This document shows positions 49,149 through 59,199 of a stretch of 64,000 nt of DNA, in pieces. The stretch's first letter is position 1. Every line of letters starts with the position of its first letter. The notes under the pieces were generated by a model that was given only the letters and a program-made list of their open reading frames with translations, was not told the origin of the DNA and ran no database searches. Position numbers and translations under genes: made by a program. This stretch comes from Sphaerotilus hippei (GTDB taxonomy: Bacteria > Pseudomonadota > Gammaproteobacteria > Burkholderiales > Burkholderiaceae_C): assembly GCF_003201595.1 (NCBI RefSeq), contig NZ_QJJS01000003.1, forward strand, positions 167,075 through 231,074. Reading direction: 5' to 3'.

Positions 49149-50522
49149 ATGGTTACCCGATCACGCAGCGACTTCACCTTCAGCGACCTCACCGACTGGC
49201 TCAACGAGCGCCGGGTCACCGAGATCGAGTGTCTGGTGCCCGATCTCACCGGCGTGGCCCGCGGCAAGATCCTGCCGCGCGAGAAATTCACCGAGGACCG
49301 CGGCATGCGGCTGCCCGAGGCGGTGGTCGCGATGGGCGTGACCGGCGAATTCCCGGAAGAAGGCCCCTACTACGACGTGATCAGCCCGATGGATCACGAC
49401 ATGCACCTGCAGCCCGACCCGCGCACCGTGCGCATCGTGCCGTGGGCGACCGACCCGACCGCCCAGGTGGTGCACGACTGCTACGACAAGGACGGCAACA
49501 TGGTGCCGTTCGCGCCGCGCTCGGTGCTGCGCCGGGTCTGCGACCTGTACGCGGCCAAGGGCTGGAACCCGGTCGTGGCGCCCGAGCTGGAGTTCTACCT
49601 GGTGGCGCGCAACACCGATCCCGACATCCCGCTCAAGCCGCCCAAGGGCCGCAGCGGCCGTGCCGAGAGCTCGCGCCAGGCCTATTCGATCGATGCGGTC
49701 AACGAGTTCGACCCGCTGTTCGAGGACGTCTACTCCTACTGCCAGCAGATGGAGCTCAACGTCGACACGCTGATCCACGAGATCGGCGCGGGCCAGATGG
49801 AGATCAACTTCTTCCACGACCACCCGCTGCAGCTGGCTGACGAGGTGTTCTTCTTCAAGCGCACGGTGCGCGAGGCGGCGATGCGCCACGACATGTACGC
49901 CACCTTCATGGCCAAGCCGATCGCGGGCGAGCCCGGCAGCGCGATGCACATCCACCAGAGCATCACCGACGCCGTCACCGGCAAGAACATCTTCAGCAAC
50001 CCGGACGGCAGCCCCAGCCAGGAGTTCTACTGGTACATCGGCGGGCTGCAGAAGTACATCCCCGCCTGCATGGCGCTGTTCGCCCCCTACGTGAACAGCT
50101 ACCGGCGGCTGGCGCGCTACACCGCCGCGCCGATCAACATCCAGTGGGGCACGGACAACCGCACCGTCGGCATCCGCTCGCCGCTGGCCACGCCGGCGGC
50201 CCGTCGCATCGAGAACCGTGTCATCGGTGCGGACGCGAACCCCTACGTGGCCCTGGCGGCCACGCTGGCCTGCGGCTACCTGGGCATCGTCAACCGGATC
50301 CAGCCCACGCCCGAGTGCAAGGGCGACGCCTACCTGGGGGACTACCAGCTGCCCCGCAGCCTGGGCGAGGCGCTGGCCATGCTGCGTGCGGCAACCGACC
50401 TGCACGAGGTGCTGGGCGAGTCCTTCGTGACCGTCTACACCGAGGTCAAGGAGATCGAGCACGCCGAGTTCATGAAGGTCATCTCGCCGTGGGAGCGTGA
50501 GCACCTGCTGCTGCACGTCTGA
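49149..50522 (+). CDS. puuA: Glutamine-synthetase-family gamma-glutamylpolyamine synthetase
   Basis: 457 residues from MVTRSRSDF after AGGA. GS-fold signatures: VVAPELEFYL, GAGQMEINFFH, GSAMHIHQS, NSYRRLARYTAAPINIQWG. It lacks the adenylylation tyrosine region of GlnA and sits between puuD and a putrescine transaminase, so it likely ligates glutamate to putrescine or spermidine with ATP. Confidence 0.88.
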   Translation: MVTRSRSDFTFSDLTDWLNERRVTEIECLVPDLTGVARGKILPREKFTEDRGMRLPEAVVAMGVTGEFPEEGPYYDVISPMDHDMHLQPDPRTVRIVPWATDPTAQVVHDCYDKDGNMVPFAPRSVLRRVCDLYAAKGWNPVVAPELEFYLVARNTDPDIPLKPPKGRSGRAESSRQAYSIDAVNEFDPLFEDVYSYCQQMELNVDTLIHEIGAGQMEINFFHDHPLQLADEVFFFKRTVREAAMRHDMYATFMAKPIAGEPGSAMHIHQSITDAVTGKNIFSNPDGSPSQEFYWYIGGLQKYIPACMALFAPYVNSYRRLARYTAAPINIQWGTDNRTVGIRSPLATPAARRIENRVIGADANPYVALAATLACGYLGIVNRIQPTPECKGDAYLGDYQLPRSLGEALAMLRAATDLHEVLGESFVTVYTEVKEIEHAEFMKVISPWEREHLLLHV

Positions 50523-50536
50523 GCCGGGAGCACGCC

Positions 50537-51946
50537 ATGGACGCCCTCCTCCCGCCCCGCGGCACGGCGCAGTGGCAGGCCGCCGATGCGGCGCATTTCC
50601 TGCACCCGTTCACCGACTTCGGCGCGCTCGCCGCCCAGGGCTCGCGCATCATCACGCGGGCCGAGCAGCTCTACCTCTGGGACAGCGAAGGGCAGCGGCT
50701 CTTCGACGCGATGAGCGGCCTGTGGTGCGTGAACGTGGGTTATGGCCAGCAGGCCCTGATCGACGCGGCCACCCGCCAGCTGCAGCAGCTGCCCTTCTAC
50801 AACGCCTTCTTCCAGACCGCCACGCCCCCGGCGATCGAGCTGGCCGAGCTGCTGGCCGAACTGACCCCGCCGCAGTTCCGGCATGCGTTCTTCACTGGCT
50901 CGGGCTCCGAGGGCAACGACACCGTCGTGCGCATGGTGCGCCGCTACTGGGACCTGCAGGGCCAGCCCGATCGCCGGATCCTCATCAGCCGCAACAACGC
51001 CTACCACGGCTCGACGATGGCGGGCGCCTCGCTGGGCGGCATGAAGTCGATGCACGCCCAGGGCGGCCTGCCCATTCCCGGCATCGTGCACATCGACCAG
51101 CCTTATCTGGCGGCCTACCGCCGCCAGCGGCCGGCGGCGGCCGGTCTCGACGAGGAGGAGTTCGGCCTGATCGCCGCCCGCTGGCTCGAGAAGAAGGTGC
51201 TCGAGCTCGGGCCGCACCGGGTGGCGGCCTTCATCGGCGAGCCGGTGCAGGGGGCGGGTGGCGTGATCGTGCCCCCGGCGAGCTACTGGCCCGAGATCCA
51301 GCGCATCTGCGACCGCTACGACATCCTGCTGGTGTCCGACGAGGTCATCACCGGCTTCGGCCGCACCGGCCACTGGTTCGGCTGCGAGACCCAGGGCTTC
51401 CGCCCGGACCTGATGACCTTCGCCAAGGGCGTGACCAGCGGCTACATCCCGCTGGGCGGCGTGATGGTGGGCGAGCGGGTGGCGCGCACGCTGATCGAGC
51501 TGGGTGGCGAGTTCGAGCACGGCTACACCTACTCGGGTCATCCGGTGGCCTGCGCGGTGGCCGTCGCCAACCTCCAGCTGATCCGCGAGCAGCGGCTGGT
51601 CGAGCGGGTGCACGACGATGTCGGCCCCTACCTGGCCGAGCAGTTCGCCACGCTGGCCGGGCACCCGCTGGTCGGTGACGTGCAGACCAGCGGCCTGATG
51701 GGCGCGCTGCTGCTGGTGCGGGAGGCCGCCGGCCAGAGCCCGTTCCGGCCGGACCAGCCGGTGGGCATGGTCTGCCGGGGCCACTGCTTCGCCCAGGGGC
51801 TGATCATGCGTGCGGTCGGCGACCGCATGATCGTCGCCCCGCCGCTGATCATCAGCCGGGCCCAGATCGACGAGATGATGGCGCTGATCCGGCACTGCCT
51901 GGACCTGACGCTGGCTGACGTCCACAGCCGGGGCTGGCTCGCCTGA
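50537..51946 (+). CDS. spuC: Class III aminotransferase, putrescine/polyamine--pyruvate type
   Basis: 469 residues. The PLP lysine is in TFAKGVTSG near 297, preceded by LVSDEVITGFGRTG; FFTGSGSEGNDTVVRMV and MSGLWCVNVGYG match SpuC-like putrescine and spermidine transaminases. It is 14 bp after puuA. A direct transamination of (glutamyl)putrescine would explain the absence of a PuuB oxidase. Confidence 0.88.
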   Translation: MDALLPPRGTAQWQAADAAHFLHPFTDFGALAAQGSRIITRAEQLYLWDSEGQRLFDAMSGLWCVNVGYGQQALIDAATRQLQQLPFYNAFFQTATPPAIELAELLAELTPPQFRHAFFTGSGSEGNDTVVRMVRRYWDLQGQPDRRILISRNNAYHGSTMAGASLGGMKSMHAQGGLPIPGIVHIDQPYLAAYRRQRPAAAGLDEEEFGLIAARWLEKKVLELGPHRVAAFIGEPVQGAGGVIVPPASYWPEIQRICDRYDILLVSDEVITGFGRTGHWFGCETQGFRPDLMTFAKGVTSGYIPLGGVMVGERVARTLIELGGEFEHGYTYSGHPVACAVAVANLQLIREQRLVERVHDDVGPYLAEQFATLAGHPLVGDVQTSGLMGALLLVREAAGQSPFRPDQPVGMVCRGHCFAQGLIMRAVGDRMIVAPPLIISRAQIDEMMALIRHCLDLTLADVHSRGWLA

Positions 51947-51974
51947 GCACGCCGCCCCAGAGGAGAGAGAACCC

Positions 51975-53474
51975 ATGAGCAGCAGCACCCCCGTCGACTG
52001 GCACGCCCGGGCGGCCCGCCTCGAGATCGACGCCCGGGCCTTCATCGACGGCCGGCGGGTCGATGCGGCCGACGGCCGGACCTTCGACAAGCACTCGCCG
52101 GTCGACCACCGCCGCCTGGCCTCGGTCGCCCGCGGCCAGGCCGAGGACATCGACCGCGCCGTGCGCGCGGCCCGGGCCGCCTTCGACGACGGCCGCTGGG
52201 CGCGCCGCACCCCGGCCGCCCGCAAGAAGATCCTGCAGCGCTTCGCCGAGCTGATCCTTTCTGCCCGCGACGAGCTGGCGCTGCTGGAGACGCTGGACAT
52301 GGGCAAGCCCATCCAGCACGCGCTGTCGGTGGACGTGCCCGCGACCGCACGCTGCATCGCCTGGTACGCGGAGGCGCTCGACAAGGTCTATGGCGAGATC
52401 GCCCCCACCGGCCCCCAGGCGCTGGCGCTGATCAGCCGCGAGCCCATGGGCGTGATCGGCGTGATCGTGCCCTGGAACTACCCGATGATCATGGCTGCCT
52501 GGAAGCTCGGCCCGGCGCTGGCCACCGGCAATTCGGTGGTGCTCAAGCCCAGCGAGAAGTCCCCGCTGACCGCGCTGCGCCTGGCCGAGCTGGCACTGCA
52601 GGCCGGCGTGCCCGCCGGGGTGTTCAACGTGGTGCCGGGCCATGGCCACGAGGCCGGCGAGGCGCTGGCGCTGCACATGGACGTCGACGCGATCGGCTTC
52701 ACCGGCTCGACCCGGGTGGGGCGGCACATGCTCGAGTGCGCCGGGCGCTCCAACCTCAAGCGCGTCTACAACGAGCTGGGCGGCAAGTCGGCCGTGCTCG
52801 TCTTTCCCGACCACCGGGATCCGGCGCTGGCCGCGCGCACCGTGGCGGGCAGCATGTTCTTCAACCAGGGCGAGTCCTGCAACGCACCGTCGCGGGTGCT
52901 GGTGCACGAGGACATCGCCGATGACTTCGTGCGCGAGCTGGTCGCCCAGGCGCCCCGCCACGCGCCGGGCGATCCGCTGGATCCGGCCACCGTGATGGGC
53001 GCGCTGGTCGACGAGGGGCAGCTGCGCACGGTGCTGGGCTACATCGAGTCGGCCCGCGCCGAAGGCGCGCACTGCGCCGTCGGCGGGCAGCAGGTGCGCA
53101 TCGACAGCGGCGGCCCCTACGTCGAGCCGACCGTCTTCGATCGGGTCACCCCGGTGATGACCATCGCCCGCGAGGAGATCTTCGGCCCGGTGCTGTCGGT
53201 GCTGCGCTTCGCCAGCGAGCAGCAGGCGCTGGCGCTGGCCAACGCCAGCGCCTACGGCCTGCAGGCCAGCGTCTGGACCCACGACCTGAACCGGGCGCAC
53301 CGCGTGGCACGTGGCTTGCGTGCCGGGACGGTGCACGTCAACCAGTACGACGAGGACGACATCACCGTGCCGTTCGGCGGCTACAAGCAGAGCGGCAACG
53401 GGCGCGACAAGTCGCTGCACGCGCTGGACAAGTACACCGAGCTGAAGACGACCTGGCTGCGCCTGGACGACTGA
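51975..53474 (+). CDS. puuC: Aldehyde dehydrogenase, gamma-glutamyl-aminobutyraldehyde type
   Basis: 499 residues. Catalytic Cys is in FFNQGESCNAPSRVLV near 299 and the general-base Glu in YNELGGKSA near 265; FTGSTRVG is the NAD loop and TVFDRVTPVMTIAREEIFGP closes the domain. It oxidises the aldehyde made by the preceding transaminase. 28 bp downstream of it, with AGGAGAG before the ATG. Confidence 0.92.
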   Translation: MSSSTPVDWHARAARLEIDARAFIDGRRVDAADGRTFDKHSPVDHRRLASVARGQAEDIDRAVRAARAAFDDGRWARRTPAARKKILQRFAELILSARDELALLETLDMGKPIQHALSVDVPATARCIAWYAEALDKVYGEIAPTGPQALALISREPMGVIGVIVPWNYPMIMAAWKLGPALATGNSVVLKPSEKSPLTALRLAELALQAGVPAGVFNVVPGHGHEAGEALALHMDVDAIGFTGSTRVGRHMLECAGRSNLKRVYNELGGKSAVLVFPDHRDPALAARTVAGSMFFNQGESCNAPSRVLVHEDIADDFVRELVAQAPRHAPGDPLDPATVMGALVDEGQLRTVLGYIESARAEGAHCAVGGQQVRIDSGGPYVEPTVFDRVTPVMTIAREEIFGPVLSVLRFASEQQALALANASAYGLQASVWTHDLNRAHRVARGLRAGTVHVNQYDEDDITVPFGGYKQSGNGRDKSLHALDKYTELKTTWLRLDD

Positions 53475-53612
53475 AACCGGATCTTGTGCGCTGTCGCATC
53501 GATGTGCTGGTGACTGGCACCATAATTCGCGCCGCCAAGGTGCATCCGCCACGGTGGGCGGGCGCATCGGGTCTGGCTGGAATTCCCCCTTTTTCCTGAA
53601 GCAGGAGCACTC

Positions 53613-54740
53613 ATGAAACTGTTGTCGTTGCGGCCCTCCAAGGCGCTGAACCTCGTGGTGGCCGCGATCGCGGCCTTCGGCCCGGCCGCGGTGCAGGCCG
53701 AGGAAGAGAAGGTGCTGAACGTGTACAACTGGGCGGACTACATCGCCGAGGACACGATCAAGAACTTCGAGAAGGAGACCGGCATCAAGGTCCGCTACGA
53801 CAACTTCGACAGCAACGAGGCGCTGCACGCCAAGCTGGTGGCCGGCCGCACGGGCTACGACGTGGTCGTGCCGGGCTCGCACTTCGCCAAGCAGCAGATC
53901 GAGGCCGGCCTGCTGATGAAGCTCGACAAGAGCAAGCTGCCCAACCTGAAGAACCTCGACCCCGCCATCCAGGCCCAGCTGGCCAAGATGGACCCGGGCA
54001 ACGAGCACATCGTCGACTGGATGTGGGGCTACACCACGGTGGGCATCAACGTCGAGCGCGTCAAGAAGGCCCTGGGCGACAAGCCGCTGCCCGACAACGC
54101 CTGGGACCTGGTCTTCAAGCCCGAGTACGCGAGCAAGCTCAAGGGCTGCGGCGTGTCCTTCCTCGACACCGCCTCCGAGATCATGCCGATCGCGCTGAAG
54201 TACATCGGCAAGGATCCGCACAGCAAGAGCGCCGACGACTACAAGGCCGCCGGCGAGATGCTCAAGGGCATCCGCCCCTACGTGACCCGCTTCTCGGGTT
54301 CGGGCTCGGACTACATCGACCAGATGGCCAAGGGCCAGCTGTGCGCGGTGGTGGGCTGGTCGGGCGACATCATGATCGCCAAGGACAAGTCGGCCAAGGC
54401 CAAGAAGCCCCAGCAGCTCGAGGTGCTGCTGCCCAAGATGGGCGGCCTGCTGTTCTTCGACGTGATGGCCATCCCGGCGGATGCCAAGCACCCCGAGAAC
54501 GCGCACAAGTGGATCAACTACATCATGAAGCCCGAGGTGCACGCCTCGCTGACCAACTCGGTCTTCTACGCCAACCCGAACAAGGAAGCGCTGAAGTTCG
54601 TCAAGCCCGAGCTGGCCAAGGACCGCGCGGTGTTCCCGGACGCGGCCGGCCTCGCCAGCATGATCCCGCCCGGCACGCCCGACCAGGCCACCCGCAAGCT
54701 GCTGACCCGCACCTTCACCAACTTCAAGGCCGGCCGCTGA
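53613..54740 (+). CDS. potF: Putrescine/polyamine-binding periplasmic protein
   Basis: 375 residues with a signal peptide of about 29 residues (AVQA). The PotD/PotF fold starts at VLNVYNWADYIAEDTIKNFE, and DVVVPGSHF, WMWGYTTVGIN and VVGWSGDIMIA contain the acidic and aromatic pocket residues for the diamine. First gene of a four-gene ABC transporter. Confidence 0.93.
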   Translation: MKLLSLRPSKALNLVVAAIAAFGPAAVQAEEEKVLNVYNWADYIAEDTIKNFEKETGIKVRYDNFDSNEALHAKLVAGRTGYDVVVPGSHFAKQQIEAGLLMKLDKSKLPNLKNLDPAIQAQLAKMDPGNEHIVDWMWGYTTVGINVERVKKALGDKPLPDNAWDLVFKPEYASKLKGCGVSFLDTASEIMPIALKYIGKDPHSKSADDYKAAGEMLKGIRPYVTRFSGSGSDYIDQMAKGQLCAVVGWSGDIMIAKDKSAKAKKPQQLEVLLPKMGGLLFFDVMAIPADAKHPENAHKWINYIMKPEVHASLTNSVFYANPNKEALKFVKPELAKDRAVFPDAAGLASMIPPGTPDQATRKLLTRTFTNFKAGR

Positions 54741-54770
54741 GCTGACGGCAACGGGAAAGAGAACGCGCAC

Positions 54771-55871
54771 ATGAACAAGGCTCTGGAGGATGGTGCCTTC
54801 CTGCGGATCGAATCCGTGGTGAAGGAGTTTGGCGATTTCCGGGCGGTCGATCAGGTCAGCCTGAACGTCGCCAAGGGAGAGATCTTCGCCCTGCTGGGAT
54901 CGTCGGGGTGTGGCAAGAGCACGCTGCTGCGCATGCTCGCCGGCTTCGAGACCCCCACCTCCGGGCGCATCGTGCTCAACGGCGCCGACCTCGCCGGCAA
55001 GCCGCCGTACGAACGGCCGGTGAACATGATGTTCCAGTCGTACGCGCTCTTTCCCCACCTGACGGTGTGGGACAACATCGCCTTCGGCCTGCGACGCGAC
55101 GGCCTGCCCAGGGCCGAGATCGCGCAGCGGGTCGAGGAGATGCTGCGCCTGACGCAGCTGACGAAGTTCGGCCAGCGCAAGCCGCACCAGCTCTCGGGCG
55201 GCCAGCAGCAGCGGGTCGCGCTGGCCCGCAGCCTGGCCAAGCGTCCGCAGCTGCTGCTGCTCGACGAGCCGCTGGGCGCGCTCGACAAGAAGCTTCGCGA
55301 GGCCACGCAGATCGAGCTGGTCAACATCATCGAGCAGGTCGGCGTGACCTGCGTGATGGTGACGCACGACCAGGAGGAGGCGATGACCATGGCCTCGCGC
55401 ATCGCGGTGATGAGCGAGGGCCGCTTCGTGCAGGTCGGCAGCCCGGCCGACATCTACGAGACGCCGACCACCTGCTTCGTGGCCGACTTCATCGGCAACG
55501 TCAACCTCACCCCCGGGCGCATCACGGTCGACGAGGCCGACCATGTGCACATCGAGTGCGCCGACTTCACCCACTACGTGGGCCACGGCGTGACCGGCTA
55601 CCTCGGCCAGGCCGTGACGGTGGCCGTGCGGCCCGAGAAGATCTCGCTGAGCGCGGACCAGCCGCCCGGGCCGATGAATCAGGTGCAGGGCACGGTCAAG
55701 GAGATGTCCTACTTCGGCGACACCACGCTGTATCACCTCGAGCTGGCCAGCGGTGCGCGCCTCAAGGTCACCTTCGAGAACGACACCCGCAACCACGAAG
55801 GGGCGCCGACCTGGGGCGACCGGGTCTGGGCGCACTGGCTGCCGTCGTCCCAGGTCGTGCTGACGCAGTGA
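54771..55871 (+). CDS. potG: Polyamine ABC transporter ATP-binding protein
   Basis: 366 residues. Walker [10 protein letters not shown] near 44-52, signature LSGGQQQR near 142, Walker [13 protein letters not shown] near 161-172, and a C-terminal TOBE domain. 30 bp after potF and 7 bp before potH. Confidence 0.96.
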   Translation: MNKALEDGAFLRIESVVKEFGDFRAVDQVSLNVAKGEIFALLGSSGCGKSTLLRMLAGFETPTSGRIVLNGADLAGKPPYERPVNMMFQSYALFPHLTVWDNIAFGLRRDGLPRAEIAQRVEEMLRLTQLTKFGQRKPHQLSGGQQQRVALARSLAKRPQLLLLDEPLGALDKKLREATQIELVNIIEQVGVTCVMVTHDQEEAMTMASRIAVMSEGRFVQVGSPADIYETPTTCFVADFIGNVNLTPGRITVDEADHVHIECADFTHYVGHGVTGYLGQAVTVAVRPEKISLSADQPPGPMNQVQGTVKEMSYFGDTTLYHLELASGARLKVTFENDTRNHEGAPTWGDRVWAHWLPSSQVVLTQ

Positions 55872-55878
55872 GGAGGCC

Positions 55879-56817
55879 GTGATGAGCCTGACCTCCCGAC
55901 TGGCCGCCCTGCGCGGGCTGTTCTCCGGACGCAGCCTGCTGATCGGCACGCCCTACCTGTGGCTGCTGCTGTTCTTCCTGCTGCCCTTCCTGATCGTGCT
56001 GCGCATCAGCTTCGCGGAGATGGACGGCGCCCGCGTGAGCGACCTGTTCACCTACGCGAACAACGAGCTGTTCATGAAGCTCAAGCTTCAGAACTTCGCG
56101 ACCATCTTCCAGGACGACCTCTACTGGAGCACCTACGCCCAGTCGCTGATGTATGCGGGCGCGACGACGCTGGTGTGCCTGTTCATCGGTTACCCGTTCG
56201 CCTACTTCATGGCCCGCTCGCCCTCGTCGGTGCAGCCGCTGCTGCTGATGGGGGTGATGCTGCCGTTCTGGACCAGCTTCCTGCTGCGGGTCTACGCCTG
56301 GAAAGGGCTGCTCGATGCCGACACCGGCTGGGTCGGCCTGTTCCTGAAGGCGCTGCACCTCGACCAGCTGCTGCTGGCCGTGGGGCTGATCCCGGCCGAA
56401 GGCCAGTTCATGTACAGCCCCTTCTCCCTGCTGCTGGGCATGGTCTACACCTACCTGCCCTTCATGATCCTGCCGCTGTTCGGCACGCTGTCCAAGCTCG
56501 ACCTGCGGCTGCTGGAGGCGGCCCAGGACCTGGGCGCGACCCCCTGGCAGGCGTTCTGGCGGGTCACGGTGCCGCTGTCGCGCGGGGGCATCGTCGCCGG
56601 CGCCATGCTGGTGTTCATCCCCTGCGTGGGCGAGTACGTGATCCCTGAACTGCTGGGCGGCCCCGAGACGCTGATGATCGGCCGCGTGCTCTGGGACGAG
56701 TTCTTCGCCAACAACGACTGGCCGATGGCCTCGAGCGTCGCGGTGGTCATGGTGCTGCTCATCATCGTGCCGCTGGCGATCTTCAACCGCAACCAGTCCA
56801 AGGGAGCCGGCCAGTGA
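55879..56817 (+). CDS. potH: Polyamine ABC transporter permease, PotH type
   Basis: 312 residues with six predicted membrane helices and the EAA loop EAAQDLGATPWQAFWRVTVP, which contacts the ATPase. Its stop overlaps the next start (GTGA). Confidence 0.95.
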   Translation: MMSLTSRLAALRGLFSGRSLLIGTPYLWLLLFFLLPFLIVLRISFAEMDGARVSDLFTYANNELFMKLKLQNFATIFQDDLYWSTYAQSLMYAGATTLVCLFIGYPFAYFMARSPSSVQPLLLMGVMLPFWTSFLLRVYAWKGLLDADTGWVGLFLKALHLDQLLLAVGLIPAEGQFMYSPFSLLLGMVYTYLPFMILPLFGTLSKLDLRLLEAAQDLGATPWQAFWRVTVPLSRGGIVAGAMLVFIPCVGEYVIPELLGGPETLMIGRVLWDEFFANNDWPMASSVAVVMVLLIIVPLAIFNRNQSKGAGQ

Positions 56818-57653
56818 TCGCCACCCCCGTCGCACGCTGGACCAGCCGGATCTGGCTGAGCCTGGGCTTCCTGTTCCTCTACCTGCCCATCATCGCGCTG
56901 GTGGTCTACAGCTTCACCGACTCGCCGGTGCCCAACGTCTGGGCCGGCTTCTCGCTGCGCTGGTATGGCGAGCTGATGGGCGACGAGGACATCCGCCAGG
57001 CGCTGTGGCTGTCGCTGCAGGTGGCCGCCGCGTCGGCGACCGGCTCGGTCGTGCTGGGCACGCTGGCGGCGCTGACGCTGGAGCGCCATCCCCGCTTTCG
57101 CGGCCGCACGCTGTTCTCCGGCATGGTCAACGCGCCGCTGGTGATGCCCGAGGTCATCGTCGGCCTGTCGCTGCTGCTGATGCTGGTGGCGATGCAGCGC
57201 GTCTTCGGCGTGCCCGAGCGCGGGCTGGTGACGATCTGGATCGGCCACATGCTGGTGGGCATGGCCTATGCCACCGTGGTGATCTCGGCCCGGCTGCGTG
57301 ACCTGAACCCGCAATTCGAGGAAGCCGCCCAGGACCTGGGCGCCCGGCCGGCGCAGGTCTTCTTCCTGGTGACGCTGCCGATGATCGCCCAGTCGCTGCT
57401 GGCCGCTTGGCTGCTGACCTTCACGCTGTCGCTGGACGACGTGGTGATGTCGGCCTTCCTGTCCGGCCCGGGCTCGACCACGCTGCCGCTGGTGATCTTC
57501 TCGCGCGCCCGGCTGGGGCTGGATCCGACGGTCAACGCGCTGGCCACCGTCGTGATCGCGGTCGTGGCCGTGTTCGTGGTGCTGTCGAGCTACCTGATCG
57601 CACGGCGCGAACGCCGGCTCTGGAAAGAGCAGCAGGCCGCGAGCAAGGGCTGA
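56814..57653 (+). CDS. potI: Polyamine ABC transporter permease, PotI type
   Basis: 279 residues from a GTG that overlaps the potH stop by 4 bases. Six membrane helices; EAA loop EAAQDLGARPAQVFFLVTLP. Ends the polyamine cluster. The 108-bp gap after it holds only a weak promoter-like TTTACA. Confidence 0.95.
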   Translation: MIATPVARWTSRIWLSLGFLFLYLPIIALVVYSFTDSPVPNVWAGFSLRWYGELMGDEDIRQALWLSLQVAAASATGSVVLGTLAALTLERHPRFRGRTLFSGMVNAPLVMPEVIVGLSLLLMLVAMQRVFGVPERGLVTIWIGHMLVGMAYATVVISARLRDLNPQFEEAAQDLGARPAQVFFLVTLPMIAQSLLAAWLLTFTLSLDDVVMSAFLSGPGSTTLPLVIFSRARLGLDPTVNALATVVIAVVAVFVVLSSYLIARRERRLWKEQQAASKG

Positions 57654-57761
57654 CCCACCCTGTTCTGGTAACCGGTCATTTACAAAGCGTGGATTTGTTG
57701 TCCAATGCGGGGCCTCGTGTCCCGCTTTGCATGACCGCAAGGTGGCGGACACGAAGGGTTG

Positions 57762-58832
57762 ATGTGTGTTCCCCCCATCCACGACGTGAAGCCTGTGACC
57801 GCGAATCCGGATTTTTCCCATGCCGCCCTGGACGAGGAGCAGGCGCGTCGCTGTCGCAGCATCAGCGTGGTCGTGCCCTGCTACAACGAGGCGGCCAACC
57901 TCGACCGCCTGCTGCCGCGCCTGATCACCGCCCTGGTCGCGCTCGGGCTGCAGTGGGAGATCCTGCTGATCGACGACGGCAGCCGCGACGACACGGCCCG
58001 CGAGCTGACGCGCTGGTCGCAGCGGGTGCCGGGGGTGCGTGCGCTGCTGCTGTCGCGCAACTTCGGCAAGGAGGCGGCGCTGAGCGCGGGCCTGGACCAC
58101 ACCGCCGGCGACGTGGTGGTGCTGATGGATGCCGACCTCCAGCACGAGCCCGAGCTGATCGCGCCGATGCTGCTGCGCTGGCAGGCGGGCATCGACGTGG
58201 TCTACGCCCGTCGCAAGGACCGCTCGGACGAGCCGCTCTACAAGCGTGCGTTCACGCGCCTGTTCTACCGGCTGCTCAATGCCACCAGCCGGCGGGTCCA
58301 CGTGCCGGCCGATGCCGGTGATTTCCGCCTGATGGACCACAAGGTGGTGATGGCGCTGCGGGCCCTGCCCGAGCACAACCGTTTCCTCAAGGGCATGTAC
58401 GCCTGGGTCGGCTTCCGCTCGGAGGAGCTGCCCTACATGCCTGCCGCACGCACGGCCGGGCGCAGCAGCTACAACCTGCACAACCTCATCAGCCTGTCGC
58501 TCAACGGCATGACGTCCTTCACCACCTGGCCGCTGCGGGCTTCGAGCGTGCTGGGCATGGTGATGGCGGCGCTGGGTTTCCTCTACGGGCTCTACCTGAT
58601 CGTGAGCTACCGGCTGTTCGGCAGCCAGGTGTCGGGCTGGACGACGATCATGGTCTCGCTGATGCTGTTCTGCGGCGTGCAGCTGGTGAGCCTGGGCATC
58701 GTCGGCGAGTACCTCGCCCGGGTCTACGAGGAGGTCAAGCGCCGGCCGCTCTACGTCGTGCGCGACAGCCTGGGCCAGGGCCTGGGCAGCGCGGTCACGT
58801 CGACGCCCGGAACGCCCACCAGCGGCTCATGA
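57762..58832 (+). CDS. Family 2 glycosyltransferase, GtrB/DPM-type polyprenyl-phosphate sugar transferase
   Basis: 356 residues. The GT-A domain (about 34-260) has SVVVPCYNEAANL, LLIDDGSRDDT and the metal-binding VLMDADLQHEPE; QHEPE with RRKDRSDEP fits transfer to undecaprenyl phosphate. Two C-terminal membrane helices (VLGMVMAALGFLYGLYLIV, and TTIMVSLMLFCGVQLVSLGIVG) are typical of GtrB/YfdH. The ATG follows AAGGG. Its last 38 bases overlap the convergent gtrA-like gene. Confidence 0.93.
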   Translation: MCVPPIHDVKPVTANPDFSHAALDEEQARRCRSISVVVPCYNEAANLDRLLPRLITALVALGLQWEILLIDDGSRDDTARELTRWSQRVPGVRALLLSRNFGKEAALSAGLDHTAGDVVVLMDADLQHEPELIAPMLLRWQAGIDVVYARRKDRSDEPLYKRAFTRLFYRLLNATSRRVHVPADAGDFRLMDHKVVMALRALPEHNRFLKGMYAWVGFRSEELPYMPAARTAGRSSYNLHNLISLSLNGMTSFTTWPLRASSVLGMVMAALGFLYGLYLIVSYRLFGSQVSGWTTIMVSLMLFCGVQLVSLGIVGEYLARVYEEVKRRPLYVVRDSLGQGLGSAVTSTPGTPTSGS

Positions 58833-59199
58833 CGAAGGTGAACCCCGCCACCAGCACCAGCACCACGGCCAGTGCCAGGTCGTAGCGCACGCCCGGCCAC
58901 TGCAGCGCGGTGGCATAAGCCGCCTCGTTGAGCAGGAAGCCGGTGGCCGAGACCAGCAGGAAACGTGGCAGCGCCGACCGGCTCGAGCGCTGCCCCCGCG
59001 TGGCGGAAAACGTCCAGCGCCGGTGGCCGCCATACGAGACCCCGAAGGCGATCGACCAGCCCAGCACGTTGGCCAGCAGCGGCCGCAGCCCGGCCTGTTC
59101 CACCGCCAGCTTCACCACCCCCCAGTGCACCAGCGCCGCCGTGCAGCCGACCACCACGAAGCGCAGCAGCTGCGCCTTGCCCTGACCTGTCTTTTCCAT
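58795..59199 (-). CDS. GtrA-family flippase-like membrane protein
   Basis: 134 residues from MEKTGQGKAQLL with AGGA 8 bases upstream; an ATG at 59208 is possible. Four membrane helices (LLRFVVVGCTAALVHWGVV, LLANVLGWSIAFGVSYG, FLLVSATGFLLNEAAYA, LALAVVLVLVAGFTFVMSRW) and the opening RFVVVG match GtrA, which is thought to flip undecaprenyl-phosphate sugars. It overlaps the GT2 gene tail-to-tail and the deacetylase gene head-to-head by 2 bases. Confidence 0.9.
   Translation of the reverse strand: MEKTGQGKAQLLRFVVVGCTAALVHWGVVKLAVEQAGLRPLLANVLGWSIAFGVSYGGHRRWTFSATRGQRSSRSALPRFLLVSATGFLLNEAAYATALQWPGVRYDLALAVVLVLVAGFTFVMSRWWAFRAST

Noticed and set aside
51852-55949. Very long minus-strand open frame (over 1300 codons) across the polyamine genes
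   Set aside because: It is antisense to spuC, puuC, potF and potG, is rich in His/Arg/Gly/Ala and shows no domain. It is a product of GC-rich third positions.
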